A stretch of DNA of 64,000 bases from DATARH01 sp963705325. Lineage in GTDB: Bacteria; Pseudomonadota; Alphaproteobacteria; ATCC43930; CGMCC-115725. The translations under genes and the position numbers were made by a program. The notes beneath the pieces are model-generated. The model saw nothing but the letters and a program-made list of their open reading frames with translations. It was not told where the DNA came from and did no database searches. This document shows, piece by piece, positions 52,536-61,603 of the stretch. Each line of letters starts with the position of its first letter. Within the stretch, counting starts at the first letter, position 1. Location: the NCBI GenBank assembly GCA_963705325.1, contig OY970069.1:2604001-2668000 (forward strand), given 5' to 3'.

Positions 52536-53099
52536 CTAGAGCCCCTGCACCGCCGCCGGATTGTCAGGCGGTGGGTTGCCGCGCGGCGCCGGGTCGCCGC
52601 CTTGCTCGACCTCGTGCTCGTGATGCAGGGCCCAATGCACCGAGGGAAACGCGATGTCGTCCCACGGTATCTCGTCCCAGCCGAAGAGCCCGACTTCGAG
52701 GCTTTCGGGGCCCGCCGACACCGCGGGGTCGAGCAGTTTCGCCCGATAGATGAGCTGCACCTGGCTGAGGCGGGTAATGTCGTAGATCGCCAGCAGGGTC
52801 TCGATCGCGATTTTGGCGCGCGCCTCCTCCCAAGCCTCCCGCTCGGCGCCGGCGCGGGTCGATTCATTGAGTTCGAGGTACCCGGCGGGCAGCGTCCAGA
52901 GCCCCTTGCGCGGATCAATTGCCCGCCGGCACAACAGGATCTTGTCGCCCCACCGCACGACCGAACCGACGACGATCTTCGGGTTGTCATAGAAGATGAA
53001 CCCGCAATCGCCACAGACGAGCCGCTCGCGGTCATCACCTTCGGGGACGGTGCGCGCGAACGGATGCGGCGGTGGAGGGGGCGGGCGCGAGTTGCTCAT
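52536..53099 (-). CDS. NUDIX hydrolase with zinc ribbon
   Basis: 187 residues. A zinc-ribbon-like CGDCGFIFYDNPK segment near residue 30 (two Cys visible) precedes the Nudix fold. The Nudix box GYLELNESTRAGAEREAWEEA is complete. Resembles ADP-ribose or NADH pyrophosphatase-like enzymes; substrate unknown. Pro-rich N-terminus. Converges on ftsY, with a small GGGGCT/AGCCCC hairpin over the junction. Confidence 0.88.
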   Translation of the reverse strand: MSNSRPPPPPPHPFARTVPEGDDRERLVCGDCGFIFYDNPKIVVGSVVRWGDKILLCRRAIDPRKGLWTLPAGYLELNESTRAGAEREAWEEARAKIAIETLLAIYDITRLSQVQLIYRAKLLDPAVSAGPESLEVGLFGWDEIPWDDIAFPSVHWALHHEHEVEQGGDPAPRGNPPPDNPAAVQGL

Positions 53100-53243
53100 A
53101 CCGCTTGCTGACAGCTGTTTTTAATTTCCCCTTGACCGGGTTCGCCCCGGCCATCCACGTCTTCTGCGCGTTCGCTTGAGAACAAAGACGCGGACCCACG
53201 GGTCATGCCGGTGGGAGGGGAATAAAGCGACGCTTCCAAAAAA

Positions 53244-53966
53244 CTACGCCGGAACCGGCATCGCGCGCTGGTTGTACATGCGCTTGCGGATCGCCGCCTT
53301 TTCCGCGTCCGACAGGGTTGCTGGGTCGGGGGGCAGATTCGCCCCGACCGCCATGCCCCGCTGTACCGCCGGCCGTGCGCCCATCTCCTCGAACCAGCGC
53401 TTGAAGTGTTTGAACTCGTCGATGTCCTGTCCCTGCGCCTTCCAGTTGACGGTCCACGGATAGCAGATCATGTCGGCGATGGTGTATTCGTCGCCGGCGA
53501 CGTATTTGCTGCGGTAGAGCCGGTTGTTGAGCACGCCGTAGAGCCGGTTGGCCTCGTCGGTGAAGCGGTTGATCGCGTAGGTCAGGTCGCCCGCCTCAGG
53601 TCCAGCGCGGCGGAAATGCCCGCACTCGCCGAGCTTCGGCCCCTGGTTGGCCATCTGCCAGACCACCCATTCGGTGACCGCGTACTTGCCGCGCAAGTCC
53701 TGCGGCCAGAATCTTCCTTCCTTCTCAGCGATGTACATCATGATCGCGCCCAATTCGAAGACCGAGATCGGCGCGCCGCCGCCCTTTGGGTTATGGTCCA
53801 CCATCACCGGCATGCGGTGGTTTGGGTTCATCTTGAGAAATCCGGGGGTGAACTGGTCGCCCCGCTGGATATTGCAGGGAACGATCTTGTACTCAACTCC
53901 GCATTCTTCCAGCAGGATGGTGACTTTCTTGCCGTTGGGAGTTGGCCAATAGTGCAGATCGATCAT
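53244..53966 (-). CDS. Glutathione S-transferase-like protein (YghU/YfcG type)
   Basis: 240 residues from ATG 53966 (GAGGG site). Thioredoxin-fold N-terminus IDLHYWPTPNGKKVTILLEECGVEY with the Asn-Gly loop used by Nu-class GSTs in place of Cys, PNHRMPVMVDHNPKGGG, and an all-helical C-terminal domain (YGVLNNRLYRSKYVAGDEYTIAD). Likely a disulfide-bond reductase of glutathione. Confidence 0.9.
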   Translation of the reverse strand: MIDLHYWPTPNGKKVTILLEECGVEYKIVPCNIQRGDQFTPGFLKMNPNHRMPVMVDHNPKGGGAPISVFELGAIMMYIAEKEGRFWPQDLRGKYAVTEWVVWQMANQGPKLGECGHFRRAGPEAGDLTYAINRFTDEANRLYGVLNNRLYRSKYVAGDEYTIADMICYPWTVNWKAQGQDIDEFKHFKRWFEEMGARPAVQRGMAVGANLPPDPATLSDAEKAAIRKRMYNQRAMPVPA

Positions 53967-54163
53967 CGCGAAGCCCTCGTTGGTAAAGTGCATGAGCGCT
54001 ACGAACCTGTCGCTCTTGCGTCGTGGGCGACACTAGAGCAATCGGCAACGGCGGGAAAAGGTTTCAGGGCAGCGATGCATCGACTACGTGGTGTTAAAGG
54101 CTACGCTCGGCCCCAACCTTGCGTATAACTTACGGTCGAGCATTTTCGAGCAGGGTGGGAGAC

Positions 54164-55465
54164 ATGGACGGGGCGGTCATCGAGGGCAAGATTGAACCGG
54201 CGCGCTTCGCCGGCTTGTCCCCGTCTCCGCTAAAGGTCGGGGTTCTGGTTGACCTCATGTGGAGCCAAGATGCCGGTGGGCACGTCAAGTGCTGGGAGCG
54301 GATCGCTGAGGCGGCCACCGGGTTTGGCGACCGGCTCGACCTTACGGTGCACTTCAATGGCCCGGCGTTGCAGCGGATCGACCTGTCGCCATCGGTGCGT
54401 TATGTGCTCCTGCCGCCGGTTTTGAGCACAAAGCGGCTGGTACGTGGGGTCCCCGATCACACTGATCTCGCACCGTGGCATCCCGGGCTGGCGCGGATGT
54501 TGACCGACTATGACGTGATCCACACCACCGATGCGTTCTTCTGCTACGCGCGCACGGCTACGCGGTTTTCAAACCGGAGTGGCGTGCCAGTGGTCAGTTC
54601 GATTCACACCAACACCCCCGAATACGCGCGCATCACGATGGACCATCTGCTTGGCCGCTGGCTTGGCGACGGCGCCGCCTATCGGCTGGCTAGCCAGGGC
54701 CTTGATCTACCGGGGGTCGTCAGCCGGCGGCTGCAGCGGCGCCTGCAACGGCATCTCGGCCAGGTGACGATGGCGATGGCGAGCTACGGAGGCGAGGACG
54801 CAGCCGCTGATTGGCATTGTGGCGTGTCGCTGCGGCGCGGGCTCGACCGCGCGCTCTTTAGCCCGGCGGGGCGCGACCGCGCTTGGCTCGCAACTCGCTT
54901 CGGCCTGCCGCCCGGCCAGTTTGTCGCGATCTATGCCGGCAAACTCAATACCGGCAAGAATGTGCACCTCCTCTCCCCGGCGATTGCCGAGGCACGGCGC
55001 CGCGGGCTGCCGATCCACCTGCTTTGCCCGGGCAAGGGCGATCTTCACGACAGCTTGCTCGCGCAACTTAGGGGCGCGGTGACTCTGCCGGGCGTCCTGG
55101 GGCAGGACGAGCTCGCCCGAGCGCTGGCTTCGTCCGATCTCTTCCTCTTCCCGTCGACTATCGACGAAAGCGGCAACGCTGCGGTTGAGGCGCTCGCGGC
55201 TGGATTGCCGGCGCTGCTCGCCGCGGGCAGCGGGGTCGCGGCTCGAATGGCGAATTGTCCGGCGGTGCGGGTGCTGCCTGGCGACGACGCATCGGCCTGG
55301 GCGGCGACGATCGCCGAGTTCGCGGCCGATCCGGCGCGCTGCCGCGAATTGGGCGCGATGGCGCGCGCCTATATCGAGGCCGAGGTGCCGAGCTGGGAAG
55401 AGGTGGTGAACGAGGATCTGCTGCCGGTGTGGCAGCAAGCCGCCGCGAGGCGATGGCGCCGCTGA
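54164..55465 (+). CDS. GT4-type glycosyltransferase
   Basis: 433 residues from ATG 54164. GT-B fold: N-terminal VGVLVDLMWSQDAGGH, DYDVIHTTDAF; C-terminal donor site AIYAGKLNTGKNVHLL and FPSTIDESGNAAVEALAAGLP (E-x7-E type). Retaining enzyme; donor and acceptor unknown. The next gene, a PIG-L deacetylase, overlaps it by 13 bases, so the pair likely makes and then deacetylates an N-acetylglucosamine-type conjugate. Confidence 0.88.
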   Translation: MDGAVIEGKIEPARFAGLSPSPLKVGVLVDLMWSQDAGGHVKCWERIAEAATGFGDRLDLTVHFNGPALQRIDLSPSVRYVLLPPVLSTKRLVRGVPDHTDLAPWHPGLARMLTDYDVIHTTDAFFCYARTATRFSNRSGVPVVSSIHTNTPEYARITMDHLLGRWLGDGAAYRLASQGLDLPGVVSRRLQRRLQRHLGQVTMAMASYGGEDAAADWHCGVSLRRGLDRALFSPAGRDRAWLATRFGLPPGQFVAIYAGKLNTGKNVHLLSPAIAEARRRGLPIHLLCPGKGDLHDSLLAQLRGAVTLPGVLGQDELARALASSDLFLFPSTIDESGNAAVEALAAGLPALLAAGSGVAARMANCPAVRVLPGDDASAWAATIAEFAADPARCRELGAMARAYIEAEVPSWEEVVNEDLLPVWQQAAARRWRR

Positions 55466-56289
55466 CCCGATCGCGTCACATCCTGATACTGGCGCCGCAC
55501 CCGGACGACGAGGTCGTCGCCTGCGGGCTCAGCGCCTGGCGCGCACGCCAGGACGGCGCGCGGCTTTACGTGCTCTACTTGACCACCGGAGTGCCGCTTG
55601 GCGAGGCGCTTTGGCCGTGGCGCCGCAAAGGCCATTCGGCGCGCGTCGCGCGGCGCCGCGAGGAGGCCGTGGCCGCCGCGGCGATGCTTGGCCTCACACC
55701 GGTCGAGTTCCTGGCGATCCCCTCGCGCTCCCTGCGGCTTCACCTGGATGAGGCCGCCGCCGCCATCGACCGCGCGCTGAGGGCAACTCCGGCAACGGCG
55801 CTCTGGGTTCCGGCATTTGAAGGCGCGCATCAGGATCACGACGCGGCCAATGCTCTCGCCGCCGCTTATCGAGATCGTCTGCAGGTGTGGGAATTTGCCG
55901 CGTACAATTATGCCGGCGGCCGAGTCAACTCGAACTGGTTTTTCGATGTCCGGCGTGGCGCCATAGAGGAGCACCCAAGCCGTCAAGAGGCGCGCTTGAA
56001 GCGCAAAGCGCTCGCGACTTACGCTTCCGAGAGCGGCAATCTTCTGCACATCCGGTTCGATCGCGAGATGTACCGGCCGATGCCGCGGCATGATTACGCT
56101 GCCCCGCCTCATCCGGGGACCCTGTTCCGCGAGCGGTTTCATTGGGTGCCGTTCCACCACCCGCGCATCGATTTTACCCCGTCGGACGAAATCTATAGCG
56201 TGCTTGGGAAGTGGAGCGCAGCCAGCCGCACCGCACCGACCGATGCTGGAGCCGATCGTGAAATTCAGCACGTTTCTCTTTCCCGATAG
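55453..56289 (+). CDS. PIG-L family deacetylase
   Basis: 278 residues. Zinc motif LAPHPDDEVVACG and the distal HQDHDAAN. LmbE/PIG-L enzymes remove the acetyl group from GlcNAc-linked substrates (GlcNAc-PI, mycothiol or bacillithiol precursors, antibiotics). Coupling to the GT4 gene by a 13-base overlap suggests a shared pathway. No signal peptide, so cytoplasmic. Confidence 0.88.
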   Translation: MAPLTRSRHILILAPHPDDEVVACGLSAWRARQDGARLYVLYLTTGVPLGEALWPWRRKGHSARVARRREEAVAAAAMLGLTPVEFLAIPSRSLRLHLDEAAAAIDRALRATPATALWVPAFEGAHQDHDAANALAAAYRDRLQVWEFAAYNYAGGRVNSNWFFDVRRGAIEEHPSRQEARLKRKALATYASESGNLLHIRFDREMYRPMPRHDYAAPPHPGTLFRERFHWVPFHHPRIDFTPSDEIYSVLGKWSAASRTAPTDAGADREIQHVSLSR

Positions 56290-57325
56290 CCGCGATCCGG
56301 CGCGCGACGGCCGGGTTATCGACGAGACCCTGCGTGAAGCCGCGCTTGCCGACGAACTCGGCGCCGATATGGTCTGGCTCGCCGAACATCACTTCGATGG
56401 CATCTCTGTTTATGCCGATCCGATGGTGCTGGCGGGTGCGCTCGCCGCCTCCTTGCAGCAGGCCGGCCTCGGCTTCGCGGTGATCCAGACCGCGCTGCAC
56501 CACCCGATCCGCCTCGCTGAGCAGATGGCTTTTCTCGACCAGCTGATGAGGGGAAAGCTGATCGTCGGGCTAGGCCGCGGCAGCTCGTACAACATTTACG
56601 ACTATCAGGGCTTCGGCATCGACCATCGGGAGGCGCAGGCGCGGCTCGACGAGGCCGAGGCGATCATGCTGAAGGCGTGGAGCGGCGGCGAGTTCATACA
56701 CGACGGGCGGTTCTGGCAGCTCCAGGTGCCGATGTTGCGGCCACGCCCCTATAGAAAGCCGCATCCGGCGGTGATCCGCGGTTCATCGGGCGATGCCTCG
56801 CTCATCGAACTGGCGCGCGAGGGCAAGCCGTTCATGATGAATGTGCAGTCGCTCGAAACGACCGCGCGGCGGGTAGAGCTGTATCGCCGGACGATGCGCG
56901 AAGCGGAGTTTGGCGAGACAGTGGTCGCGGCTAACCTCGCGGCGAGCTGGGTATGGCGGAACTTCTATGTCGCCGACAGTGACGAGGAGGCGGCGCAGAT
57001 CGGTATCCCGGCCTTCGAGACAATGACCCGCGCGCGCGCCGAAATGCGGGACCGAGTTTTCGCCGCGACCGGAGCGCGTATCGCCGTGCCGAAACATGAT
57101 TTGCCGGGCGCGCGCACCGCGCGCGGCGACGGGCTCATCCATGGCGCGCCGGCGCGCGTCGCCGATGATGTCGCGGCGTTGGACCGGCTGGGCGTGGGCG
57201 GCATCATTGGGACATTCCGCTTGGGGCCGATGCCGCACGAGGTCGCGGCGGAGAGCCTGACATTGTTCATGCGCGAGGTCGCGCCGCAATTCCGTAAATC
57301 CGCTCCGATCACTGCGGAGGGCTGA
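56258..57325 (+). CDS. LLM class flavin-dependent oxidoreductase (1)
   Basis: 355 residues from GTG 56258 (KFSTFLFPDSRDPARDG), chosen because GGAG lies six bases upstream and relatives begin there; ATG 56243 is an alternative. Luciferase-like barrel: ADMVWLAEHHFDGISVYADP, VGLGRGSSYNIYDYQGF. FMN-dependent two-component monooxygenase; substrate unknown. The 3' end overlaps the frameshifted small gene by one base. It overlaps the 3' end of the PIG-L gene by 32 bases. Confidence 0.88.
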   Translation: MKFSTFLFPDSRDPARDGRVIDETLREAALADELGADMVWLAEHHFDGISVYADPMVLAGALAASLQQAGLGFAVIQTALHHPIRLAEQMAFLDQLMRGKLIVGLGRGSSYNIYDYQGFGIDHREAQARLDEAEAIMLKAWSGGEFIHDGRFWQLQVPMLRPRPYRKPHPAVIRGSSGDASLIELAREGKPFMMNVQSLETTARRVELYRRTMREAEFGETVVAANLAASWVWRNFYVADSDEEAAQIGIPAFETMTRARAEMRDRVFAATGARIAVPKHDLPGARTARGDGLIHGAPARVADDVAALDRLGVGGIIGTFRLGPMPHEVAAESLTLFMREVAPQFRKSAPITAEG

Positions 57326-57627
57326 TGGCGCAGTTCCCGATCAATTGGTGGGCGCTGGCGGCGGTGATTGCCCGCATGAGGATACGGGAGTTGCGGTCGT
57401 CACCTATCCGCGCATCCTGACGGCGGCGGCGACCGGGGGCATGCAAAAATGCGCTCGGCGTGTTGCGCCAGTCGCTCGACGAGGGTCGGGTCATCGACCT
57501 GCCCGACCTGCTCGTCTCCTTCCATGAGCTAAACGACCTGATGGGATTGGCGCAACTGCGCGAATTGGAAGATCGCCACTTGCTTGCCGCCGATCGCGAG
57601 CGCAAATACGGCAGGGCAGCGAAGTAG
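57325..57627 (+). pseudogene. Small gene with two compensating indels
   Basis: ATG 57325 overlaps the upstream stop (TGATG). Joining MAQFPINWWALAA, then GDCPHEDTGVAVVTYPRIL in a second frame, then NALGVLRQSLDEGRVIDLP back in the first gives a coherent 100-residue protein ending at TAG 57627. One missing G near 57363 and one extra A in the A-run at 57445-57449 explain the breaks. I do not recognise the family. The indels sit in short homopolymers, which makes sequence error plausible. Confidence 0.55.
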
Positions 57628-57639
57628 CGAAGAGGGGGC

Positions 57640-58668
57640 ATGATGAAGTTCGGACTTTTCGGCGGCGCGCGGGCGCGCGGCGGCCCGGCCGGCGACAGCG
57701 AGGGTTACCACGATTTCATCAATTACGTGGTCGAGGCGGAGAAGCTCGGCTTTTCGAGCGTGTTCCTCGTCGAGCACCATTTCACCGGCTTCGGCCAGGT
57801 TTCGGCCTCGCTCAATCTGCTCTCCTACCTCGCGGCGCGCACCGACCGCATCCGCCTCGGCACTGCGGTGGTGGTGCTGCCGTGGCACAACCCGGTGCTG
57901 GTCGCCGAGCAGGCGGCGACGCTCGATCTGCTATCGAACGGTAGGCTCGATTTCGGTGTCGGCAAAGGCTATCGCTCCTATGAGTTCTCTGGCTTTTGCG
58001 TTCCGCAAGACGAGGCGACCGAACGCTTTGACGAGGCGATGGAGATAATCCGGCTGGCTTGGCGCTCCGGCGGCGATCGGTTTTCGTACAAGGGCAAGTG
58101 GTACAGCTACGACAATGTCGTGGTCGAGCCGAGCCCGATTCAAACCCCGCATCCGCCGTTTTGGCTCGGCGCCGGCAGTGCCGAGTCGATCCGGCGCGCC
58201 GCGCGCGAAGGCTACAATTTGCTGCTCGACCAGATCGCCCCGACCGATGTGATCATCGATCGTGTCAAAGTGTTCCGCGAGGAGTGCAAGGCCATCGGCA
58301 GGCCCTATGACCCGGCGATGGTCGGCGTTACCCGCGGTTTGCAGATCATCCGCAAGGAATCCGAGCGCAAGCAGGCGATCCGTACGCGCCGCGCGGTGCT
58401 ACAGAACATCGGCGACCTCGCGCGCGGCCCGGGCGCCGAGCGCTACCACCACATCAAGGATGACGCCAACTCGTTCGTGCTCGACGACGCGCCGCTGCTC
58501 GGCACGGTTGAGGAAATAGTCACGCAGTTGAAGCGGTTGCAGGCCGGCGGAGTGGAGAACGTGTTGTTCGCCGCCCCCGGCGCCTCGGTCGCGCATCTGC
58601 GTACCTTCGCCGAGGAGATCATGCCGGAACTCGGTGGCTGCAACCCGATGGGTTTGGCCCAGGTGTAG
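57640..58668 (+). CDS. LLM class flavin-dependent oxidoreductase (2)
   Basis: 342 residues (GAGGGGG site; ATG 57640 or 57643). Luciferase-like: KFGLFGGARARGG, GFSSVFLVEHHFTGFGQV, GVGKGYRSYEFSGF. FMN-dependent monooxygenase with unknown substrate. It is 12 bases after the small gene and 14 bases before the SDR start, within one rightward operon. Confidence 0.9.
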   Translation: MMKFGLFGGARARGGPAGDSEGYHDFINYVVEAEKLGFSSVFLVEHHFTGFGQVSASLNLLSYLAARTDRIRLGTAVVVLPWHNPVLVAEQAATLDLLSNGRLDFGVGKGYRSYEFSGFCVPQDEATERFDEAMEIIRLAWRSGGDRFSYKGKWYSYDNVVVEPSPIQTPHPPFWLGAGSAESIRRAAREGYNLLLDQIAPTDVIIDRVKVFREECKAIGRPYDPAMVGVTRGLQIIRKESERKQAIRTRRAVLQNIGDLARGPGAERYHHIKDDANSFVLDDAPLLGTVEEIVTQLKRLQAGGVENVLFAAPGASVAHLRTFAEEIMPELGGCNPMGLAQV

Positions 58669-58682
58669 TGAGGGAGGCGCTC

Positions 58683-59546
58683 ATGTCCCACGATCGCGAA
58701 AACCGGGTCGCGCTGGTCACCGGCGGGTTGCGAGGTCTCGGTCGGGCGATGAGCCTGGGCCTGGCGAGGGAGGGTTACTCGGTCGTCGCGGTCGGCCATA
58801 TCGAAAGCGACCTCGCCGAGATGGCCGCCGAGGCCGAGAAGCTCCGTGCTGGCAAGCGCCTTCGCCCGATCGTCGCAGATTTGCGCGAGACGGCAGAATG
58901 CGACCGCGTCGTCGCCGCGACCCGTGAGCGCTTCGGCCGGGTCGATATCCTCGTCAACAATGCCGGGCTAACCTTTACCTATATCGACCCGGCGCGATTC
59001 CGCCGGAACAGCCTGCAGCGCTTCTGGATGGTCGGCGATGAGATCGTCGACAACGTGATCACAACCAATTACCTCGCCGCCGATCGGCTGTCGCGGCGGG
59101 TGGCGCCCGAGATGATCGAGCGGCGTTGGGGTCGCATCGTCAATGTCACCACCAAGCTCGACACGATGAACCGGGTCGGGACGCATCCCTATGGCGCGTC
59201 GAAGGCCGCGCTCGAGATGGCGACCGAAGTATGGGCCAAGGATGCGGTCGACACGGGAATGACGGTCAACATCGTCAATCCCGGTGCCGGGGCCAACACG
59301 CCGGGCATGGCCGACGAAATGCGCAAGGCCAGCGCCGAGGGACGGGTTTCCCGCCTAGTCGAACCCGACGAGATGGTGCCGCCGCTGCTCTTCGTCGTGT
59401 CGCGTGCGGCCGACGATGTCAATGGCTGGCGCTTCGACGCCAACCTGTGGAATGCGCGCTTGCCGCCGAACGAGGCGGCCTGGCTTGCCGGCCGCCCAGC
59501 GGGGTTCGTCTTTCACCCGCACCAGGATCTGCCCTCGGCGCCGTAG
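58683..59546 (+). CDS. Short-chain dehydrogenase/reductase
   Basis: 287 residues from ATG 58683 (GGGAGG site). Rossmann TGGLRGLGRA, LVNNAG, and active-site segment YGASKAALE; the catalytic Ser equivalent appears replaced by Thr in NVTTKLDT. NAD(P)-dependent; substrate unknown. Embedded between luciferase-like monooxygenase genes and the peptidase, 2 bases from the latter. Confidence 0.88.
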   Translation: MSHDRENRVALVTGGLRGLGRAMSLGLAREGYSVVAVGHIESDLAEMAAEAEKLRAGKRLRPIVADLRETAECDRVVAATRERFGRVDILVNNAGLTFTYIDPARFRRNSLQRFWMVGDEIVDNVITTNYLAADRLSRRVAPEMIERRWGRIVNVTTKLDTMNRVGTHPYGASKAALEMATEVWAKDAVDTGMTVNIVNPGAGANTPGMADEMRKASAEGRVSRLVEPDEMVPPLLFVVSRAADDVNGWRFDANLWNARLPPNEAAWLAGRPAGFVFHPHQDLPSAP

Positions 59547-59548
59547 TG

Positions 59549-61582
59549 ATGGCCGGGACCGAAGCCGACCCGTTTCTGTGGCTCGAAGAGGTCGAGGACG
59601 ATAAGGCGCTCGACTGGGTACGGGCGCAGAACGCGCGCAGCCTCGCCGGGCTCGAGGCCGACCCGCGATATCAGGGCCTCTACGACACCGCGCTCAAAAT
59701 CATCACCGCCGAGGACCGTATTCCCTACGTGTCGTTCCGCGCCGGCAAGCTATCGAATTTCTGGCAGGACCAGACGCACGTTCGCGGGTTGTGGCGGCAA
59801 ACGACGATGGAATCATACCGCTCGGCGGAACCCGATTGGCACAGCATTCTCGACCTCGACGCGCTTGCCGCCGCCGAGGGCAAGAATTGGGTTTACCACG
59901 GCGGCGTCGGCCTGCCGCCGGACTATCGCCGCTATCTCGTCGGGCTGTCGGACGGCGGCAAGGACGCTTCGGAATGGCGCGAATTCGACGCCGATGCCGG
60001 CGAATTTGTCGTCAGCGGGTTTTCCCTGCCGGAGGGCAAGCAGAGTGCCTCGTGGCTCGACCTCGATACTCTGCTGGTCTCGCGCGACTGGGGGCCGGGG
60101 ACAATGACCGCCTCCGGGTATCCGTTCGTCGCTAAACGGTTACGGCGCGGCATGCCGCTCGACCGGGCGGAGGAAATCTTCCGCGGCGCCCCCGACGATG
60201 TCAGCGCCGGCGCCGGCGCGCTGCGCGACCCCGACGGCACGGTGCGTGGTGTTTTGGCGCACCGATCGGTCAATTTCTTCGAGAGCGAGCGGTATCTCCT
60301 GTCTGGGCGGGGGCCGATAAAGCTGCCGCTGCCGCCCAAGGCGAGCTTCCAAGCGTTTGTCTCGGGCCAGCTGGTCTTTACTCTCGAAGAGCCGTGGACT
60401 CGATTTTCGCTGCCGGCCGGCGCGCTGATCTCGCTTGACCTCGACGCCTGTGCAGCCGACGCCGGGAACGCGTCGCCGCTGCTGATCTATGCGCCGGGTC
60501 CGCGTGAGACCATCGAGCATGTTGCCGCGACCCGCGCGCGCCTGGTGGTCACCGTCTACCGCAACGTCCGCGGCAGCGTGGTCTCCTTTCGCTTTGCCGA
60601 TGGCGCGTGGCAGCCGGCGCCGCTGGCGTTGCCAGGCACCGCATCGGTGGGTTTGATCTCGACCAATGATCGTGACGACAGCGCGTTTATCGACGTCGCC
60701 AGCTATCTGCTGCCGAACACGCTGTATCTGGCCGACCTCGCGGCGAACACCGCCGAGCCGGTGAAATCGATGCCGGCGCGGTTCGACGGGTCAAAGGCCA
60801 TGGTCGAGCAGTTCGAGGCCACCTCGGAAGACGGTACGGCTGTGCCGTATTTCGTCGCCCGCCCGCGCGACCTTGCCTTCGACGGCGAGGCGCCGACCCT
60901 GCTTTACGGGTACGGCGGGTTTCAGGTGTCGATGACCCCGGCCTATTCCGGCGCGCTTGGCAAGTTATGGGTCGAGCCTGGCGGGGTCTATGTCGTCGCC
61001 AATATCCGCGGCGGCGGCGAGTTTGGGCCGGAATGGCACCAGGCCGCGCTCAAGGAACACCGGCAGCGCGCCTTTGACGACTTTATCGCCGTCGCCGAAG
61101 ACCTGATCGCCCGCAGGATCACTTCGCCGCGCCGCCTCGGCATCATGGGCGGGTCGAATGGTGGCCTCTTGATGGGCGCAATGCTGACCCAGCGCCCGGA
61201 TTTGTTCCGTGCGATCGTGTGCCAGGTGCCGCTGTTGGACATGCTGCGCTACCACAAGCTCTTGGCCGGTGCGTCATGGATGGCCGAATACGGCGATCCC
61301 GACAAACCCGAGGAAGCCGCGTTCCTGCGCCGCATCTCGCCCTATCACAATCTGCACGCCGACACGGCCTATCCCGAGCCGTTCTTTCTGACCTCGACCA
61401 AGGACGATCGCGTGCATCCCGGCCATGCGCGCAAGATGGCGGCGAAAATGGCTTCGATGGGGCTGCCTTTCCTTTACTATGAGAATATCGACGGCGGGCA
61501 CGCGGCCGCCGCCAACCTCAAGGAGCGCGCCCGGCGCAACGCCCTCGAATTCACCTATCTGTTCGAGAAGCTGGTGGATTGA
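59549..61582 (+). CDS. Prolyl oligopeptidase family serine peptidase (S9)
   Basis: 677 residues. N-terminal propeller region (DPFLWLEEVEDDKALDWVRAQN at the start) and C-terminal alpha/beta-hydrolase domain with nucleophile GGSNGGLLMG, catalytic Asp in TKDDRVHPGHA and His in DGGHAAAAN. No signal peptide, so cytoplasmic. It cleaves short peptides; its place in this oxidoreductase operon is unexplained. Confidence 0.93.
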   Translation: MAGTEADPFLWLEEVEDDKALDWVRAQNARSLAGLEADPRYQGLYDTALKIITAEDRIPYVSFRAGKLSNFWQDQTHVRGLWRQTTMESYRSAEPDWHSILDLDALAAAEGKNWVYHGGVGLPPDYRRYLVGLSDGGKDASEWREFDADAGEFVVSGFSLPEGKQSASWLDLDTLLVSRDWGPGTMTASGYPFVAKRLRRGMPLDRAEEIFRGAPDDVSAGAGALRDPDGTVRGVLAHRSVNFFESERYLLSGRGPIKLPLPPKASFQAFVSGQLVFTLEEPWTRFSLPAGALISLDLDACAADAGNASPLLIYAPGPRETIEHVAATRARLVVTVYRNVRGSVVSFRFADGAWQPAPLALPGTASVGLISTNDRDDSAFIDVASYLLPNTLYLADLAANTAEPVKSMPARFDGSKAMVEQFEATSEDGTAVPYFVARPRDLAFDGEAPTLLYGYGGFQVSMTPAYSGALGKLWVEPGGVYVVANIRGGGEFGPEWHQAALKEHRQRAFDDFIAVAEDLIARRITSPRRLGIMGGSNGGLLMGAMLTQRPDLFRAIVCQVPLLDMLRYHKLLAGASWMAEYGDPDKPEEAAFLRRISPYHNLHADTAYPEPFFLTSTKDDRVHPGHARKMAAKMASMGLPFLYYENIDGGHAAAANLKERARRNALEFTYLFEKLVD

Positions 61583-61603
61583 GGGCTGGCAGGAGGAAAC
61601 CCC

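Noticed and set aside
57309..57641. A 110-codon minus-strand frame in the gap between two luciferase-like genes
   Set aside because: The plus strand gives a coherent protein after two indel corrections, overlapping the upstream stop as an operon gene would; the minus frame is Ser/Arg-rich noise.
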